Source of the DNA: JBGSYN01 sp041750975
GTDB lineage: Bacteria; Pseudomonadota; Alphaproteobacteria; Geminicoccales; Geminicoccaceae
Length of the DNA: 6,530 nucleotides
Assembly: GCA_041750975.1 (NCBI GenBank)
Contig: JBGSYN010000165.1
Span: forward strand, 1 to 6,530
Direction: 5' to 3'
Part shown: positions 5,029-6,530 of the stretch, piece by piece
Layout of the letters: the number at the start of each line of letters is the position of its first letter
Position numbering within the stretch: position 1 is the stretch's first letter
The notes under the pieces: model-generated
Told to the model about the DNA's origin: nothing
What the model saw: only the letters and a program-made list of their open reading frames with translations
Database searches by the model: none
Program-made: the position numbers and the translations under genes

Positions 5029-6238
5029 CATGCCGGTTCCGGAAATTGGCCGCGAGGGGCCGCTGAGCGGCATCAAAGTCGTCGATCTCACACGCGTTCT
5101 TTCGGGCCCGTTCTGCACCATGTTGCTGGCCGATATGGGTGCTGATGTCATCAAGATCGAGACGCCCGGCAAGGGTGATCCGGTACGCGGCCAGGGCGAC
5201 GTCGTGGACGGGTTGAGCTGGTATTTTGCGGCTTTCAATCGCAACAAGCGCTCGCTCGCTCTCGACCTCAGAGCCCCGGAAGGCAAGGCCATCCTCGAGC
5301 AACTGATCGAGGATGCGGACGTGCTGGTCGAGAACTACCGGCCCGGCATTCTGGACAAGATGGGCCTCACCAAGGAACGTCTCGGTGCACTCAATCCGCG
5401 GCTCGTGACCACGAGCGTCAATGGTTTCGGCAGCACCGGCCCCTATCGCGACCGCCCCGCCTTCGATTTCATCGCCCAGGCGATGAGCGGGTTCATGGCG
5501 GTCAACGGGGTCGAGGGACAGGACCCGATGCGGACGGCACCGCCGATCGCCGATCTGATCGCCGGCCTCTACGGCGCGTTCGGCACGGTTGCGGCCCTCC
5601 ATGGCGTGACCAGGTCGGGCGGTGGTCAGCATGTCGAAGCCGCCATGGTGAACGGACTTGTCAGCATGTTCGCCTTTGTCTCGGCAGGCTATTTCACGCG
5701 GGGCGTGCAACCCTTGCGGACCGGCAACGACCATCCGGTGGCGGCACCCTATGGCCTGTTCCACACGGGCTCGGGCGAGATCGCGGTGGCTCCGGCGAAC
5801 GACAAGATTCTCGCCAAGTTCCTCGAGGTACTTGGGCTTTCCGAAATCCTCGACGATTCTCGCTATGCCACCAACCCGGAGCGTGTGAAGCGCCGGGCCG
5901 AACTCCGCATCATGGTCGAGGCCAAGCTCGAAGCGGATGATGCGGCAACCTGGATCGACCGGCTCAACGCTGCGGGCGTGCCATGCGGCCGGGTGCAATC
6001 CCTGGCCGAGGTGTTCGAGGATGATCCGCAGATCAGGGATCAGGAAATGGTGCTGGAGGTCGAACATCCCGGCTATGGCGAGGTTCGCATGACGGGATTC
6101 CCTGTAAAAATGGATGAAACACCCTGCGTGGTTCGAAGGCCCGCACCGCGTCTCGGCGAGCATACCGATGAGGTGCTGAGTGCACTCGGCTATGATGCTG
6201 ACACAATTCGGGAATTTCGCCAGAGGCGGATCGTCTAA
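5021..6238 (+). CDS. class III (CaiB/BaiF family) acyl-CoA transferase
   Basis: This 405-residue cytoplasmic enzyme moves CoA from one acyl-CoA, often succinyl-CoA, to a free carboxylic acid. It shows the family order: GIKVVDLTRVLSGPFCTMLLADMGADVIKIE in pieces across 17-47, the FNRNKRSLALDL block (72-83), VLVENYRPG (101-109), then RPAFDFIAQAMSG (145-157), in which Asp149 is the expected nucleophile that forms the aspartyl-CoA thioester. GNDHP (235-239) and a C-terminal domain with GVPCGRV complete it, and the length is normal. The ATG at 5021 lies inside the last codons of the lyase gene (ATGGCTGA, 5021-5028), so translation is probably coupled. Beside an HMG-CoA lyase family gene its likely job is to make the CoA ester the lyase cleaves; human SUGCT, of the same family, accepts glutarate and 3-hydroxy-3-methylglutarate. 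The actual acid is not determined. Confidence 0.94.
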   Translation: MADMPVPEIGREGPLSGIKVVDLTRVLSGPFCTMLLADMGADVIKIETPGKGDPVRGQGDVVDGLSWYFAAFNRNKRSLALDLRAPEGKAILEQLIEDADVLVENYRPGILDKMGLTKERLGALNPRLVTTSVNGFGSTGPYRDRPAFDFIAQAMSGFMAVNGVEGQDPMRTAPPIADLIAGLYGAFGTVAALHGVTRSGGGQHVEAAMVNGLVSMFAFVSAGYFTRGVQPLRTGNDHPVAAPYGLFHTGSGEIAVAPANDKILAKFLEVLGLSEILDDSRYATNPERVKRRAELRIMVEAKLEADDAATWIDRLNAAGVPCGRVQSLAEVFEDDPQIRDQEMVLEVEHPGYGEVRMTGFPVKMDETPCVVRRPAPRLGEHTDEVLSALGYDADTIREFRQRRIV

Positions 6239-6305
6239 CGCGCTGGAGTCGAATCGGGTTGCTTCCGCAAATCCGAGGAGTTTAAGGTGCAGGCACAAAG
6301 AATCC

Positions 6306-6312
6306 AAGGAGG
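6306..6312 (+). promoter_or_regulatory. strong Shine-Dalgarno site of the tctC-like gene
   Basis: AAGGAGG lies 6 bases before the ATG at 6319. It is the best ribosome binding site in the operon, as expected for a binding protein needed in large amounts, and it fixes this start. Confidence 0.8.
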
Positions 6313-6318
6313 CTTAGT

Positions 6319-6530
6319 ATGGTCAGGGATATTATCGTACGCTCGGCAATGGCGTTTGGCATGGTCGCCGGGCTCGCCACGGGTGCCAGCGCATTCGATC
6401 CTGAGCGACCCGAATGCATCGCTCCTGCGGGCCAGGGCGGCGGCTGGGACTTCACCTGCCGCTCGGTCAGCAAATTGATGCTCGATCAGGGACTGGTTTC
6501 GACCCCGGTGCAGGTCGTGAATATGCCCGG
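6319..6530 (+). CDS. TctC/Bug-type periplasmic solute-binding protein, N-terminal part
   Basis: The first 70 codons of a gene that continues beyond the window. Residues 1-25 form a Sec signal peptide: two arginines (3 and 8), a hydrophobic core (AMAFGMVAGLA) and a likely cleavage site after ASA (23-25). The mature start has ECIAPAGQGGGWDFTCR (32-48) and VQVVNMPG (64-71), the two beta-strand/loop motifs that open the ligand site of tripartite tricarboxylate transporter (TTT) receptors of the TctC type. Cys33 and Cys47 could form a disulfide. Members bind citrate or other carboxylates in the periplasm and hand them to the TctA/TctB membrane pair, which should follow downstream. It begins 80 bases after the CoA-transferase gene on the same strand with no terminator seen between, so it probably shares the operon and binds the acid that the two enzymes degrade. 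Confidence 0.88.
   Translation, partial: MVRDIIVRSAMAFGMVAGLATGASAFDPERPECIAPAGQGGGWDFTCRSVSKLMLDQGLVSTPVQVVNMP

Noticed and set aside
4006..5292. Open frame of 428 codons on the - strand across the lyase gene
   Set aside because: It is antisense to a gene with clear family motifs, has low-complexity Arg/Asp/Gly-rich composition, no recognisable domain, and is expected from high GC at third codon positions.
4964..6307. Open frame of 447 codons on the - strand across the CoA-transferase gene
   Set aside because: It is a mirror of the CoA-transferase codons with the same shadow-like composition (rich in His, Arg, Asp), and no motif or ribosome site supports it.
6287..6478. Small + strand frame starting GTG at 6287 behind GAGGAG
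   Set aside because: It overlaps the signal peptide and mature start of the TctC-type gene in another frame, and its product shows no recognisable features.

Overview
The window looks like chromosomal DNA of an alphaproteobacterium, probably a metabolically versatile soil or rhizosphere type. This is inferred from the high GC of most genes, the alphaproteobacterial style of MnmA and of the tRNA-Met, and the linkage of a CoA-dependent catabolic pair to a TctC-type binding protein. The genus cannot be fixed from the sequence. The two ends cut genes: a ferredoxin at the left and a TctC-type protein at the right.

Region 1 (1-1501, + strand) is housekeeping: the end of a [2Fe-2S] ferredoxin gene, mnmA (tRNA U34 2-thiolation) 6 bases later, and a complete elongator tRNA-Met(CAU). 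The tRNA's likely promoter has a perfect TTGACA box that contains the mnmA stop codon.

Region 2 (1546-2622, - strand) holds one gene converging on the tRNA. It is visibly richer in A+T than its neighbours (two 60-base lines counted by hand gave 38-40% GC, against 60% in one line of the CoA-transferase gene). It encodes a 358-residue DUF3644-like protein with an R-x4-H motif of the HEPN ribonuclease type. This is the best candidate here for a little-described, possibly defensive, accessory gene.

Region 3 (2747-3996) is a divergent pair: a small DUF1330 protein on the - strand and a helix-turn-helix regulator with an MmyB-like ligand-binding domain on the + strand. Their 113-base shared control region carries an 8-base direct repeat exactly 30 bases apart and a short inverted repeat. 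The regulator may be translated from a leaderless mRNA.

Region 4 (4072-6530, + strand) is a catabolic operon: a hydroxymethylglutaryl-CoA lyase family enzyme, a class III CoA-transferase overlapping it by 8 bases, and the start of a periplasmic TctC/Bug-type solute-binding protein. Together they suggest capture of a branched hydroxy-di- or tricarboxylate, its activation as a CoA thioester, and retro-Claisen/aldol-type cleavage. The exact substrate (3-hydroxy-3-methylglutarate, citramalate or similar) cannot be read from the sequence.

No CRISPR array, insertion sequence, integrase gene or rRNA was seen, and no gene-free stretch exceeds 300 bases.
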